Source: Ruminococcus sp.
GTDB taxonomy: Bacteria; Bacillota; Clostridia; Oscillospirales; Acutalibacteraceae
Length of the DNA stretch: 43,805 nt
Assembly (NCBI GenBank): GCA_017416065.1
Contig: JAFQDM010000013.1
Location: 1-43,805 of the forward strand
Direction: 5' to 3'
The translations under genes were made by a program, and so were the position numbers. Position 1 is the first letter of the stretch; each line of letters starts with the position of its first letter. Below, piece after piece: positions 17,173 to 25,401 of this stretch. The notes under the pieces were generated by a model. The model worked only from the letters and a program-made list of their open reading frames with translations, had not been told where the DNA came from and ran no database searches.

Positions 17173-17780
17173 CAGATAAGAAGCTTCGCATTGCCGTTAT
17201 GGTATCCGGCGGCGGCACCAACCTGCAGGCTCTCATCGACAGTATGAAAAGCGGGGTTATACACAGCGGAGAGATCACTCTGGTCATTTCCAACAAGGCA
17301 GATGCCTACGCCCTTACCCGTGCAGAAAATGCAGGCATTAAGGCAGTTGCCGTGACCCGCAAGGAGCAGGGCGACAACTTTGAGAAAAAGATAATTGAAA
17401 CTCTGGAGGAAAATAACATAGACCTTGTTGTTCTTGCAGGCTTTATGTGTATTCTTTCTCAGGATTTTACAGACAGATTCAAAAACAGAATTATAAATAT
17501 CCACCCATCCCTTATCCCATCCTTTTGCGGAGAGGGCTTCTACGGACTCAGAGTGCACAAAGCGGCACTTGAGAAAGGAGTCAAGGTTACGGGTGCAACG
17601 GTTCACTTTGTGAATGAGATCCCCGACGGCGGAGAGATCATTATGCAGAAGGCCGTTGAGGTTATGGAGGGGGATACCCCCGAGACACTCAGCACAAGAG
17701 TGCTTCAGAACGCAGAGTGGATAATCTTGCCCAGAGCTACTCAGCTTGTGTGCGAGAAGATCCTCAGAAACGAAATTTAA
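17166..17780 (+). CDS. purN: Phosphoribosylglycinamide formyltransferase (PurN)
   Basis: A 204-residue folate-dependent GAR transformylase that transfers formyl from 10-formyl-THF to GAR. MVSGGGTNLQALID is the N-terminal phosphate loop. INIHPSLIPSF supplies N111 and H113, and GATVHFV...DGGEI supplies D154; these three match the catalytic Asn-His-Asp of E. coli PurN. ATG 17166 lies within the last codons of purM. One of two formyl-THF consumers under the ZTP switch. Confidence 0.95.
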   Translation: MLTDKKLRIAVMVSGGGTNLQALIDSMKSGVIHSGEITLVISNKADAYALTRAENAGIKAVAVTRKEQGDNFEKKIIETLEENNIDLVVLAGFMCILSQDFTDRFKNRIINIHPSLIPSFCGEGFYGLRVHKAALEKGVKVTGATVHFVNEIPDGGEIIMQKAVEVMEGDTPETLSTRVLQNAEWIILPRATQLVCEKILRNEI

Positions 17781-17814
17781 TTTTCAGATTACTTATCAGA
17801 GAAGGAGAATCAAC

Positions 17815-18534
17815 ATGGACGTGTACAAGAATTTTTGCATCAAGGAACTGCTTGAGAATAACACCTACCCCGGCAGAGGTATCATCATCGGAAAAACAGA
17901 AGATGGCACAAAGGCTGTAACTGCTTATTTCATTATGGGCAGAAGCGACAACAGCCGCAACAGAGTATTCATTGAGCAGGGCGACGAGGTTATCATCCAT
18001 CCCTTTGATGCTTCCAAGGTTGAGGATCCCTCTCTGATCATCTACTCTCCTCTGAGAGTGTATGAGAACAACCTCATCGTTACAAACGGTGACCAGACAG
18101 ACACGGTATACGACGGTCTGGCTGCAGGTATGAGCTTTGAGCAGGCTCTCACCCAGCGTGAGTTTGAGCCTGATGCTCCCAACTTCACTCCCAGAATCAG
18201 CGGTATGATCACCTTTGACGAGGGTGACTTCACCTACAAGATGAACATCCTCAAGAGTGCAGACGCCCAGGGCTCTGCATGCAACCGCTACAACTTTGCA
18301 TACAATTCACTCTCAGGCGTTGGCCACTTTATCCACACCTACGTGTGTGACGGTAACCCCATCCCCACCTTTATGGGTGAGCCTGAGCGTATCAGCATAA
18401 ACGGCGACATTGACGAGTTCACAAACACTATCTGGAACTCACTCAATGAGCAGAACAAGATCTCTCTCTACGTTCGCTTTGTTGACCTTAAAACAGGCGA
18501 GGCTGAGAACAGAATGATCAACAAGAACGCTTGA
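17815..18534 (+). CDS. purO: IMP cyclohydrolase, archaeal PurO type
   Basis: A 239-residue protein starting at ATG 17815 behind GAAGGAG; a frame start at 17746 would overlap purN. It resembles archaeal PurO rather than the PurH N-terminal domain. YPGRGIIIG, AYFIMGRSDNSRNR, YSPLRV...NGDQTDT and NFTPRISG correspond to PurO blocks (Y.GR.L.VG, RS.PNR, VSNGSHTDT, L.TPRI). It would close FAICAR to IMP, the last step of the pathway. A stand-alone AICAR formyltransferase follows 35 nt downstream, so the two replace bifunctional PurH. The family call rests on remembered motif similarity. Confidence 0.86.
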   Translation: MDVYKNFCIKELLENNTYPGRGIIIGKTEDGTKAVTAYFIMGRSDNSRNRVFIEQGDEVIIHPFDASKVEDPSLIIYSPLRVYENNLIVTNGDQTDTVYDGLAAGMSFEQALTQREFEPDAPNFTPRISGMITFDEGDFTYKMNILKSADAQGSACNRYNFAYNSLSGVGHFIHTYVCDGNPIPTFMGEPERISINGDIDEFTNTIWNSLNEQNKISLYVRFVDLKTGEAENRMINKNA

Positions 18535-18569
18535 TTTCAGCAAACTACTTCTAATAAGGAGCTTTTATT

Positions 18570-19754
18570 ATGAAAGAATTTGAACTAAAATACGGTTGTA
18601 ACCCCAATCAGAAGCCTGCAAAGATCTATATGAAGGACAATTCCGAGCTGCCCATAGAGATCCTCTGCGGCAGACCCGGCTACATCAACTTCCTTGATGC
18701 ATTCAACTCCTGGCAGCTTGTAAAGGAGATCAAAGAGGCAACAGGTATGGTTTGTGCTACCTCCTTCAAGCACGTAAGCCCCACCTCTGCAGCAGTGGGA
18801 CTTCCCCTGTCTGATGCTCTCAAGAAGGCTTGCTTTGTAGACGATATTGAGGACCTTGATTCCTCACCTCTTGCCTGCGCATATGCAAGAGCAAGAGGCA
18901 CCGACAGAATGTCTTCCTTTGGCGATTGGATAGCTCTCTCTGACGTTTGCGACCTGAAGACCGCGGAGCTTATCAAGCGCGAGGTTTCCGATGGTGTGAT
19001 CGCTCCCGGTTATGACGAGGATGCCCTTGAGCTCCTTAAGTCCAAGAGAAACGGCAACTACAACATCGTAAAGATCGACCCCGATTACGTACCTGCGGCT
19101 GTTGAGACAAAGGAAGTATTCGGCATTACCTTTGAGCAGGGAAGAAACAACTTTGAGATCAACGAAGCTCTTCTTGAGAATGTAGTAACCGCAAATAAAG
19201 AGATTCCCGAGGATGCAAAGCGCGACCTTATCATCGCACTTATCACCCTCAAATATACACAGTCCAACTCCGTATGCTTTGCAAAGGACGGTCAGGCTAT
19301 CGGCGTAGGCGCAGGTCAGCAGTCCAGAATCCACTGCACACGCCTTGCAGGTAACAAAGCAGATATCTGGCATCTCAGACAGCATCCCAAGGTGCTCTCC
19401 CTGCCCTTTAAGGATAACGTAGGCAGACCCGACAGAGACAACGCCATCGACGTTTATATCTCAGACCAGAGCGAGGATGTGCTGGCAGACGGCAACTGGG
19501 AGAGAATCTTCACAGAAAAGCCCCAGGAGCTTACAGCACAGGAGAAGAGAGAATATCTTGATTCCGTAACAGGTGTTGCTCTGGGCTCAGACGCATTCTT
19601 CCCCTTTGGCGACAACATCGAGCGTGCAAGACGCTCCGGTGTATCTTACATTGCAGAGCCCGGCGGCTCCATCCGTGACGAGAACGTGATCGAGACCTGC
19701 GACAAGTACGGCATCGCAATGGCATTCACAGGAATGCGACTCTTCCATCACTAA
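18570..19754 (+). CDS. Stand-alone AICAR formyltransferase (PurH C-terminal domain type)
   Basis: A 394-residue protein equivalent to the AICARFT half of bifunctional PurH, without the MGS-like IMP cyclohydrolase half. It transfers formyl from 10-formyl-THF to AICAR, and the product goes to PurO encoded just upstream. SFKHVSPTSAAVG carries the Lys-His pair known to be catalytic in PurH, and QSNSVCFAKDGQAIGVGAGQQSR is the core substrate-binding block. PFGDNIERARRSGVSYIAEPGGSIRD completes the signature near the C-terminus. TAAGGAG precedes ATG 18570. Stand-alone versions are sometimes called PurV. The gene is followed by the DUF559 element before purD. Confidence 0.92.
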   Translation: MKEFELKYGCNPNQKPAKIYMKDNSELPIEILCGRPGYINFLDAFNSWQLVKEIKEATGMVCATSFKHVSPTSAAVGLPLSDALKKACFVDDIEDLDSSPLACAYARARGTDRMSSFGDWIALSDVCDLKTAELIKREVSDGVIAPGYDEDALELLKSKRNGNYNIVKIDPDYVPAAVETKEVFGITFEQGRNNFEINEALLENVVTANKEIPEDAKRDLIIALITLKYTQSNSVCFAKDGQAIGVGAGQQSRIHCTRLAGNKADIWHLRQHPKVLSLPFKDNVGRPDRDNAIDVYISDQSEDVLADGNWERIFTEKPQELTAQEKREYLDSVTGVALGSDAFFPFGDNIERARRSGVSYIAEPGGSIRDENVIETCDKYGIAMAFTGMRLFHH

Positions 19755-19761
19755 TAGGCAA

Positions 19762-19809
19762 GGCTCCCTTGTGTAAAGGGAGCTGGCACCGAAGGTGACT
19801 GAGGGATTG
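19762..19809 (+). repeat. Left terminal inverted repeat of the DUF559 element
   Basis: The constant hairpin CTCCCTT-GTGTA-AAGGGAG (19764-19782) is followed by the variable hairpin CACC-GAA-GGTG and then GAGGGATTG (19801-19809). Confidence 0.8.
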
Positions 19810-19840
19810 TCTTTGAAAGTCTTTTTACAGAGGAAATGTG

Positions 19841-20212
19841 ATGGAATATAAACATAATAAAGATATAGTTTTTGTTGCAAGAACACTTCGTAAAAATATG
19901 ACAAAGGAAGAACGCCATTTGTGGTATGACTTTCTTAGAGAATACCCTGTTAAATTTTTAAGACAAAAACCAATAGGAAATTATGTAGTTGATTTCTATT
20001 GTGCACAGGCTAACTTGGTTATAGAACTTGATGGCTCACAGCACTATGATGCTGAGGGGTTAAGAAAGGACAAGGAAAGAACCGACTTTCTCGAGTCTTA
20101 TGGGATTAAAGTTCTTAGAATAACTAATTTGGAAATGCACAAAAATTTCAGAGGTGTTTGCGAATATATTGATAATTTAGTTCAGCAATCCCTCCGTCAG
20201 CCAATCGGCTGA
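19841..20212 (+). CDS. DUF559 / Vsr-like endonuclease-fold protein
   Basis: A 123-residue protein. ATG 19841 is chosen because AGAGG (19829-19833) lies 7 nt upstream; GTG 19838 is the alternative. The start EYKHNKDIVFVARTLRKNM and KEERHLWYDFLREYP are typical of DUF559 proteins. The nuclease-fold residues are D51 (VVDFYC), E62 and D64 (IELDGSQHY), followed by the strand IKVLRI. This is the Vsr/restriction-endonuclease-like core. The last eight residues and the TGA stop are encoded by the right inverted repeat, so gene and repeat are physically coupled. It is AT-richer than the purine genes around it, a sign of separate origin. A role in mobilising the flanking palindromes is inference. Confidence 0.87.
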   Translation: MEYKHNKDIVFVARTLRKNMTKEERHLWYDFLREYPVKFLRQKPIGNYVVDFYCAQANLVIELDGSQHYDAEGLRKDKERTDFLESYGIKVLRITNLEMHKNFRGVCEYIDNLVQQSLRQPIG

Positions 20213-20236
20213 CACCTCCCTTTACACAAGGGAGGC
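20186..20236 (-). repeat. Right terminal inverted repeat of the DUF559 element
   Basis: This is the inverse of the left end: CAATCCCTC, the variable hairpin GTCAGCC-AATC-GGCTGAC, then the constant hairpin CTCCCTT-TACAC-AAGGGAG (20216-20234). The variable stem differs from the left copy but is still paired. A further small hairpin CGACC-AAT-GGTCG lies just outside at about 20245-20257. Confidence 0.8.
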
Positions 20237-20291
20237 ACTTCGGGCGACCAATGGTCGTCCTACGGATTATAAATATTAACGAGGTGACCCC

Positions 20292-21563
20292 ATGAGGATA
20301 ATGGTAGTGGGTGGCGGCGGCAGAGAGCACGCCATCATCAAGAAGCTTCGCGAAAGCAGTAAGGTAACAGAGATCTTTGCTCTGCCCGGTAACGGTGCCA
20401 TTGCACAGGATGCAACCTGTGTAAGCATTGGTGCCAAGGATATTGAGGGTATTGTGAACTTTGCAAAGGAAAATAAGATCGAGTTTGCAGTTGTAGCACC
20501 CGACGACCCCCTGGTGCTGGGTGCTGTTGATGCTCTGCACAAGGAGGGAATCCCCTGCTTCGGCCCCGAGAGCAAGGCGGCTATTATTGAGGGAAGCAAG
20601 ATATTCTCCAAGAATATGATGAAAGAGGCAGGCATCCCCACTGCTCAGTACGAGACCTTTGACAATATGGACAAGGCTCTTGAGTACCTTGAGGACTGTG
20701 CAGTTCCCGTTGTTATCAAGGCAGACGGTCTGGCTCTGGGTAAGGGCGTTGTAATTGCAATGACTCGTGACGAAGCAAAGACTGCAGTCCGCGAGATGAT
20801 GGAGGATAAGGTCTTCGGCGACTCAGGCAGCAACATTGTCATAGAGGAGTTCCTCACAGGTCCCGAGGTTTCCGTGCTTTCCTTTACAGACGGTAAGGTG
20901 GTTGTTCCCATGGTTTCATCTATGGACCACAAGCGTGCAGGAGATAACGACACGGGCCTCAACACAGGCGGTATGGGCACCATTGCTCCCAACCCCTATT
21001 ACACAAAAGAAGTTGCCGACAGATGTATGAAGGAGATCTTCCTTCCCACCATTGAGGCTATGAATAAAATGGACAGAACCTTTAAGGGTTGCCTTTACTT
21101 CGGACTTATGATAACTAAGGACGGTCCCAAGGTTATAGAGTACAACTGCAGATTCGGCGACCCCGAGACTCAGGTGGTGCTCCCTCTGCTTAAAACCGAC
21201 CTGTTTGAGATTATGCAGGCTGTGGAAGAGGGCAGACTCTCAGAGGTAAACGTTGAGTTTAAGGACGAGTGTGCCTGCTGTGTTGTTATGGCATCCGAGG
21301 GCTATCCCAAGAAGTATCAGTCCGGCTTTGAGATAACCTACGATATGGACTTAGAGGCAGAGATCTTCGTTGCGGGTGCAAAGGCAGAGAACGGCAGACT
21401 TTATACTGCAGGCGGCAGAGTGCTGGGTGTTGTTTGCACGGCTCCAAAGCTTTCTCTTGCAGTTGAAAAGGCATACCGTGAGGTAGGCAAGGTTCACTTT
21501 GAGAACGCCTACTACCGCACGGACATCGGCAAAAAGGCACTTAAGGTTTTGGAGGAAAACTGA
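20292..21563 (+). CDS. purD: Phosphoribosylamine-glycine ligase (PurD)
   Basis: A 423-residue GAR synthetase that joins phosphoribosylamine and glycine with ATP, using the direct product of PurF. IMVVGGGGREHAI at the N-terminus is the family signature. The ATP-grasp fold is shown by PVVIKADGLALGKGV, VIEEFLTGPEVSVLSF and YNCRFGDPETQ. Length is standard (~425). The ATG at 20292 follows GAGGTG. It is separated from the upstream pur genes only by the DUF559 element. Confidence 0.96.
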   Translation: MRIMVVGGGGREHAIIKKLRESSKVTEIFALPGNGAIAQDATCVSIGAKDIEGIVNFAKENKIEFAVVAPDDPLVLGAVDALHKEGIPCFGPESKAAIIEGSKIFSKNMMKEAGIPTAQYETFDNMDKALEYLEDCAVPVVIKADGLALGKGVVIAMTRDEAKTAVREMMEDKVFGDSGSNIVIEEFLTGPEVSVLSFTDGKVVVPMVSSMDHKRAGDNDTGLNTGGMGTIAPNPYYTKEVADRCMKEIFLPTIEAMNKMDRTFKGCLYFGLMITKDGPKVIEYNCRFGDPETQVVLPLLKTDLFEIMQAVEEGRLSEVNVEFKDECACCVVMASEGYPKKYQSGFEITYDMDLEAEIFVAGAKAENGRLYTAGGRVLGVVCTAPKLSLAVEKAYREVGKVHFENAYYRTDIGKKALKVLEEN

Positions 21564-21565
21564 TT

Positions 21566-24500
21566 ATGGTATACAGAGTTTATGTAGAAAAAAAGCAGGG
21601 ACTTACCGCAGAGGCACAGTCCCTGAAGAACGAGATAAATAATCTGCTGATGATCAGATCCCTTGAGGATCTGCGTGTTATCAACAGATACGACGTGGAG
21701 AATATTGACAAGGACCTCTTTGATTATGCAAAGACCACCGTATTCTCTGAGCCTCAGCTTGACAACGTAACGGACGAGCTTCCCGATACGTCAGACTGCA
21801 TCGTGTTTGCAACAGAGTATCTGCCCGGTCAGTTTGACCAGAGAGCAGATTCTGCCGCACAGTGCATCCAGCTTATTGCTCAGTGTGAGCGTCCTACGGT
21901 ACGCTCTGCAAAGGTATTCCTGCTTTACGGCAACGTGAGCGAAGAGGAGCTCTCAGTCATCAAAAACTTCATCATCAACCCTGTTGAGAGCCGTGAGGCA
22001 CAGCTGGGTACATACGAGTCACTTGCTTTTGAGTGCGAGATTCCCGAGGGTGTTGAGACACTCACAGGCTTCCTTGAGCTTGATGCTCAGGGTCTGACAG
22101 ACTTTGTGGAGAAGTACGGCCTTGCTATGGATGCAGACGATATTGCATTCTGTCAGGCTTACTTTAAGACTGAGGACAGAGATCCCACTATCACTGAGAT
22201 CAGAATGATCGATACATACTGGTCTGACCATTGCCGTCACACCACCTTCCTTACAAATATTGACAACGTAACCTTCTGCGATGAGCTTTTGGAGAAGGCA
22301 TACGCAAGATATCTTGAGATCCGCAAGTCTATGGGCAGGGAAGAGAAGCCTAAGTCCTTGATGGACATTGCAACCCTTGCCGCAAAGTTCCTGCGTGCAC
22401 AGGGCAAGCTCCCGAACCTTGACGAATCCGAGGAGATCAACGCTTGTACTGTCAAGATCAAGGTTGAGGTTGAGGGCAAAGAGGAGGACTGGCTCCTGCT
22501 CTTTAAGAACGAGACCCACAACCACCCCACGGAGATCGAGCCCTTTGGCGGTGCGGCTACCTGCATCGGCGGAGCTATCCGCGATCCCCTCTCAGGCAGA
22601 AGCTATGTTTATGCCGCAATGCGCGTAACAGGTGCGGCTGACCCCACAGTGCCCGTTGCAGATACTATAGAGGGCAAGCTTTCTCAGAGAAAGATAGTCA
22701 CAACTGCTGCTGCAGGCTACAGCTCCTACGGCAACCAGATCGGCCTTGCAACAGGTATTGTTGACGAGCTCTACCACAAGGGATATATGGCAAAGCGTAT
22801 GGAGATAGGTGCGGTTATTGCTGCTGCTCCTGCAGAGAACGTTCGCCGTGAAGTGCCCCAGGCAGGTGACGTAGTCATCCTCCTCGGCGGCAAAACAGGC
22901 CGCGACGGCTGCGGCGGTGCAACAGGCTCCTCCAAGTCCCACACACTTTCCTCCATCGAGACCTGCTCTGCTGAGGTTCAGAAGGGTAACGCTCCCGAGG
23001 AGAGAAAGCTCCAGAGACTTTTCAGAAACAAAGAGGCATCTCTGCTTATCAAGCGCTGTAACGACTTTGGTGCAGGCGGTGTTTCTGTTGCTATCGGCGA
23101 GCTTGCAGACGGACTTAAGATCAATCTGAACGCAGTTCCCAAGAAGTACGAAGGACTTGACGGCACAGAGCTTGCAATCAGCGAATCTCAGGAGAGAATG
23201 GCTGTTGTGGTTGAGAAGGGCGACGTTGAGCGCTTCAAAGAGCTGGCAGCTCAGGAGAACCTGGAGGCAACACTTGTTGCTGAGGTTACTGCAGAGCCCA
23301 GACTTGTTATGACATATAACGGAAAGGCAATTGTTGACCTTTCCAGAGAATTCCTGAACAGTAACGGTGCCGAGAAGCACATCGACATTGCTCCCGCAGC
23401 TCCCGAGCTTTACAAAAAGGAAGTAAAGGACAGCTTTAAGGAGAATATGGAGGCTCTGGTTTCAGACCTGAACGTTTGCTCCAAGCGCGGACTTTCAGAG
23501 AGATTTGACTCCACCATCGGCGCAGGCACAGTGCTGATGCCCTTTGGCGGCAAGTACCAGCGCACACCCATCCAGGCAATGGTCAACAAGGTTTCTGTTG
23601 AGCAGAAGCACACGGATACCTGCTCCTTTATGTCCTGGGGCTTCAATCCCTATGTAAGCGAGAAGAGCCCCTACCACGGAGCTTACCTTGCAGTGGTTGA
23701 ATCCCTTGCAAAGCTTGTTGCAACAGGCGGCTCTATGGATGGCGCATACCTGACCTTCCAGGAGTACTTTGAGAGCCCCAGAACAGACGCTCAGCGTTGG
23801 GGCAAGCCTCTCTCAGCTCTGCTGGGTGCTTTTGATGCACAGCTGGATTTTGAGATCGCTTCCATCGGCGGCAAGGACTCCATGAGTGGCAGTTTTGAGG
23901 ATATTGACGTTCCTCCCACCCTTGTTTCCTTTGCAGTTACAACCGGTAAGGTACAGAACGTTGTTTCTCCCGAGTTTAAGAAGGCGGGCAGCAAGGTAGT
24001 TCTTGTTACCCCCGAATATAATAAATACGGTCTGCCTCAAAAAGACAGCCAGAAGGCAGTATTTGCACAGATCGAAGGCCTCATTAAGGAAGGCAAGGTG
24101 CTTTCTGCATATACCTTAGGCTTTGGCGGTATTGCAGAGGCAGTTTACAAAATGGCGATCGGTAACGGCATAGGCTTTAAGTTTGCAGAGGGTACCGATG
24201 CCAAGGCGGTATTTGACTGCTCCTACGGCTCATTTATCCTTGAGCTTGCAGGTGATGACAGCGTAGGCACGGTTCTGGGCTATACAACAGAAGAAGCTGA
24301 GATCACATTGGGTGCAGAGTCTGTATCTGTCAATAACCTCTCAACCCTTTACGAGGGCAAGCTTGAGGATGTGTTCAGCTGTAACATTGACCAGGGTAAC
24401 CGTGAGATCCCCACCCTGAGCTTTGACGGCAAGGGCGCTGTGGCTCCCGCAATCAAGGTTGCAAAGCCTAAGGTGCTCATTCCCGTATTCCCCGGCACAA

Positions 24501-25261
24501 ACTGCGAGTTTGACTCCGCCAAGGTTATGCGCGATGCAGGCGCTGAGGCAGAGATCATCGTTATCAAGAACCTGACTCCTTCTGCAGTTACAGAGTCTGT
24601 TGAGTACTTTGCACAGCAGCTTAAAACTGCTCAGATGGTATTCATCCCCGGCGGCTTCTCCGGCGGTGACGAGCCCGACGGCTCAGGTAAGTTCATCACA
24701 GCCTTCTTCAGAAACAAGGCAGTAACCGAGCAGGTACACGAGTTGCTGAAGAAACGCGACGGACTTATGTGCGGTATCTGCAACGGCTTCCAGGCACTCA
24801 TCAAGCTGGGTCTTGTGCCCTTTGGCGAGATCGTGGACACAGACGAGAACTGTCCCACTCTGACCTACAACACCATAGGTCGCCACCAGTCAAAGCTTGT
24901 AAACGTAAGGGTTGCCTCCAACCTTTCTCCCTGGCTCAGGTATTCTCCCGTAGGCGAGACATATCTTACCGCTATCTCTCACGGTGAGGGTCGCTTCCTT
25001 GCAAGTGAGGAGGTAATCAAGAAGCTTATTGAGAACGGTCAGGTTGCAACGCAGTACGTTGACCTTGACGGCAACGCTACTGCAGACGTGCAGTTTAACC
25101 CCAACAACTCCGCTTACGCTATTGAGGGTATCACCTCTCCCGACGGACGAGTATTCGGTAAGATGGGTCACTGCGAGCGTGTGGGCAACGGACTTTACAA
25201 GAACGTTCCCGGCAACTCTGATATGGGAATCTTCCGTGCTGCAGTTGATTATTTTAAATAA
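21566..25261 (+). CDS. purL: Phosphoribosylformylglycinamidine synthase, long single-chain form (PurL)
   Basis: A 1231-residue FGAM synthetase that converts FGAR, glutamine and ATP to FGAM. It begins 3 nt after purD behind GGAGG. It is the long type with PurS-like N-terminus, two AIRS-type halves (ETHNHPTEIEPFGGAATCIGG, GGKTGRDGCGGATGSS, FNPYVSEKSPYHGA) and a fused class I glutaminase from about residue 969. The glutaminase triad is complete: C1072 in GICNGFQ, H1139 and E1141 in SHGEGRF. Separate purS and purQ are therefore not needed. In contrast to PurF of the same operon, glutamine use is intact here. Confidence 0.96.
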   Translation: MVYRVYVEKKQGLTAEAQSLKNEINNLLMIRSLEDLRVINRYDVENIDKDLFDYAKTTVFSEPQLDNVTDELPDTSDCIVFATEYLPGQFDQRADSAAQCIQLIAQCERPTVRSAKVFLLYGNVSEEELSVIKNFIINPVESREAQLGTYESLAFECEIPEGVETLTGFLELDAQGLTDFVEKYGLAMDADDIAFCQAYFKTEDRDPTITEIRMIDTYWSDHCRHTTFLTNIDNVTFCDELLEKAYARYLEIRKSMGREEKPKSLMDIATLAAKFLRAQGKLPNLDESEEINACTVKIKVEVEGKEEDWLLLFKNETHNHPTEIEPFGGAATCIGGAIRDPLSGRSYVYAAMRVTGAADPTVPVADTIEGKLSQRKIVTTAAAGYSSYGNQIGLATGIVDELYHKGYMAKRMEIGAVIAAAPAENVRREVPQAGDVVILLGGKTGRDGCGGATGSSKSHTLSSIETCSAEVQKGNAPEERKLQRLFRNKEASLLIKRCNDFGAGGVSVAIGELADGLKINLNAVPKKYEGLDGTELAISESQERMAVVVEKGDVERFKELAAQENLEATLVAEVTAEPRLVMTYNGKAIVDLSREFLNSNGAEKHIDIAPAAPELYKKEVKDSFKENMEALVSDLNVCSKRGLSERFDSTIGAGTVLMPFGGKYQRTPIQAMVNKVSVEQKHTDTCSFMSWGFNPYVSEKSPYHGAYLAVVESLAKLVATGGSMDGAYLTFQEYFESPRTDAQRWGKPLSALLGAFDAQLDFEIASIGGKDSMSGSFEDIDVPPTLVSFAVTTGKVQNVVSPEFKKAGSKVVLVTPEYNKYGLPQKDSQKAVFAQIEGLIKEGKVLSAYTLGFGGIAEAVYKMAIGNGIGFKFAEGTDAKAVFDCSYGSFILELAGDDSVGTVLGYTTEEAEITLGAESVSVNNLSTLYEGKLEDVFSCNIDQGNREIPTLSFDGKGAVAPAIKVAKPKVLIPVFPGTNCEFDSAKVMRDAGAEAEIIVIKNLTPSAVTESVEYFAQQLKTAQMVFIPGGFSGGDEPDGSGKFITAFFRNKAVTEQVHELLKKRDGLMCGICNGFQALIKLGLVPFGEIVDTDENCPTLTYNTIGRHQSKLVNVRVASNLSPWLRYSPVGETYLTAISHGEGRFLASEEVIKKLIENGQVATQYVDLDGNATADVQFNPNNSAYAIEGITSPDGRVFGKMGHCERVGNGLYKNVPGNSDMGIFRAAVDYFK

Positions 25262-25286
25262 TTGATAAAATCCCATAAATTACTTT

Positions 25287-25348
25287 GCAGAAGGTCTCTT
25301 AAAATCAGCAAAAAAATCCTTGACTTTTGAGACCTTTTGCAGTAACAT
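25287..25348 (+). promoter_or_regulatory. Promoter of guaB overlapped by an inverted repeat
   Basis: TTGACT (25320-25325), a 17-bp spacer and TAACAT (25343-25348) form a plausible promoter. The inverted repeat GCAGAAGGTCTC (25287-25298) / GAGACCTTTTGC (25329-25340) has its right arm in the spacer. It could be an operator or an end-of-operon hairpin after purL; no T-run follows it. The regulator is unknown. Confidence 0.5.
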
Positions 25349-25401
25349 AGTAAAAATATTTATTTACCTATATAAAATGTGTTAAATGAGGAGGACTAAT
25401 T

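Larger units (their letters stand above)
19762..20236 (+). mobile_element. Palindrome-bounded DUF559 nuclease element inside the purine operon
   Basis: A ~475-bp segment between the AICAR formyltransferase gene and purD is bounded by inverted ~48-51-bp ends. The ends share the 19-mer CTCCCTTGTGTAAAGGGAG and the tract GAGGGATTG. Each end folds into two hairpins: a constant one and a variable one (CACC/GGTG on the left, GTCAGCC/GGCTGAC on the right). The element encodes a single Vsr/DUF559-like protein whose last codons lie in the right end. No terminator-like T-run is present, so operon transcription can pass through. From memory, similar hairpins and DUF559 genes recur in clostridial genomes. 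Mobility is inferred. Confidence 0.75.

Noticed and set aside
22592-23380. Antisense open frame of 262 codons within purL
   Set aside because: Lies opposite invariant PurL motifs, with no promoter, ribosome site or recognisable domain.
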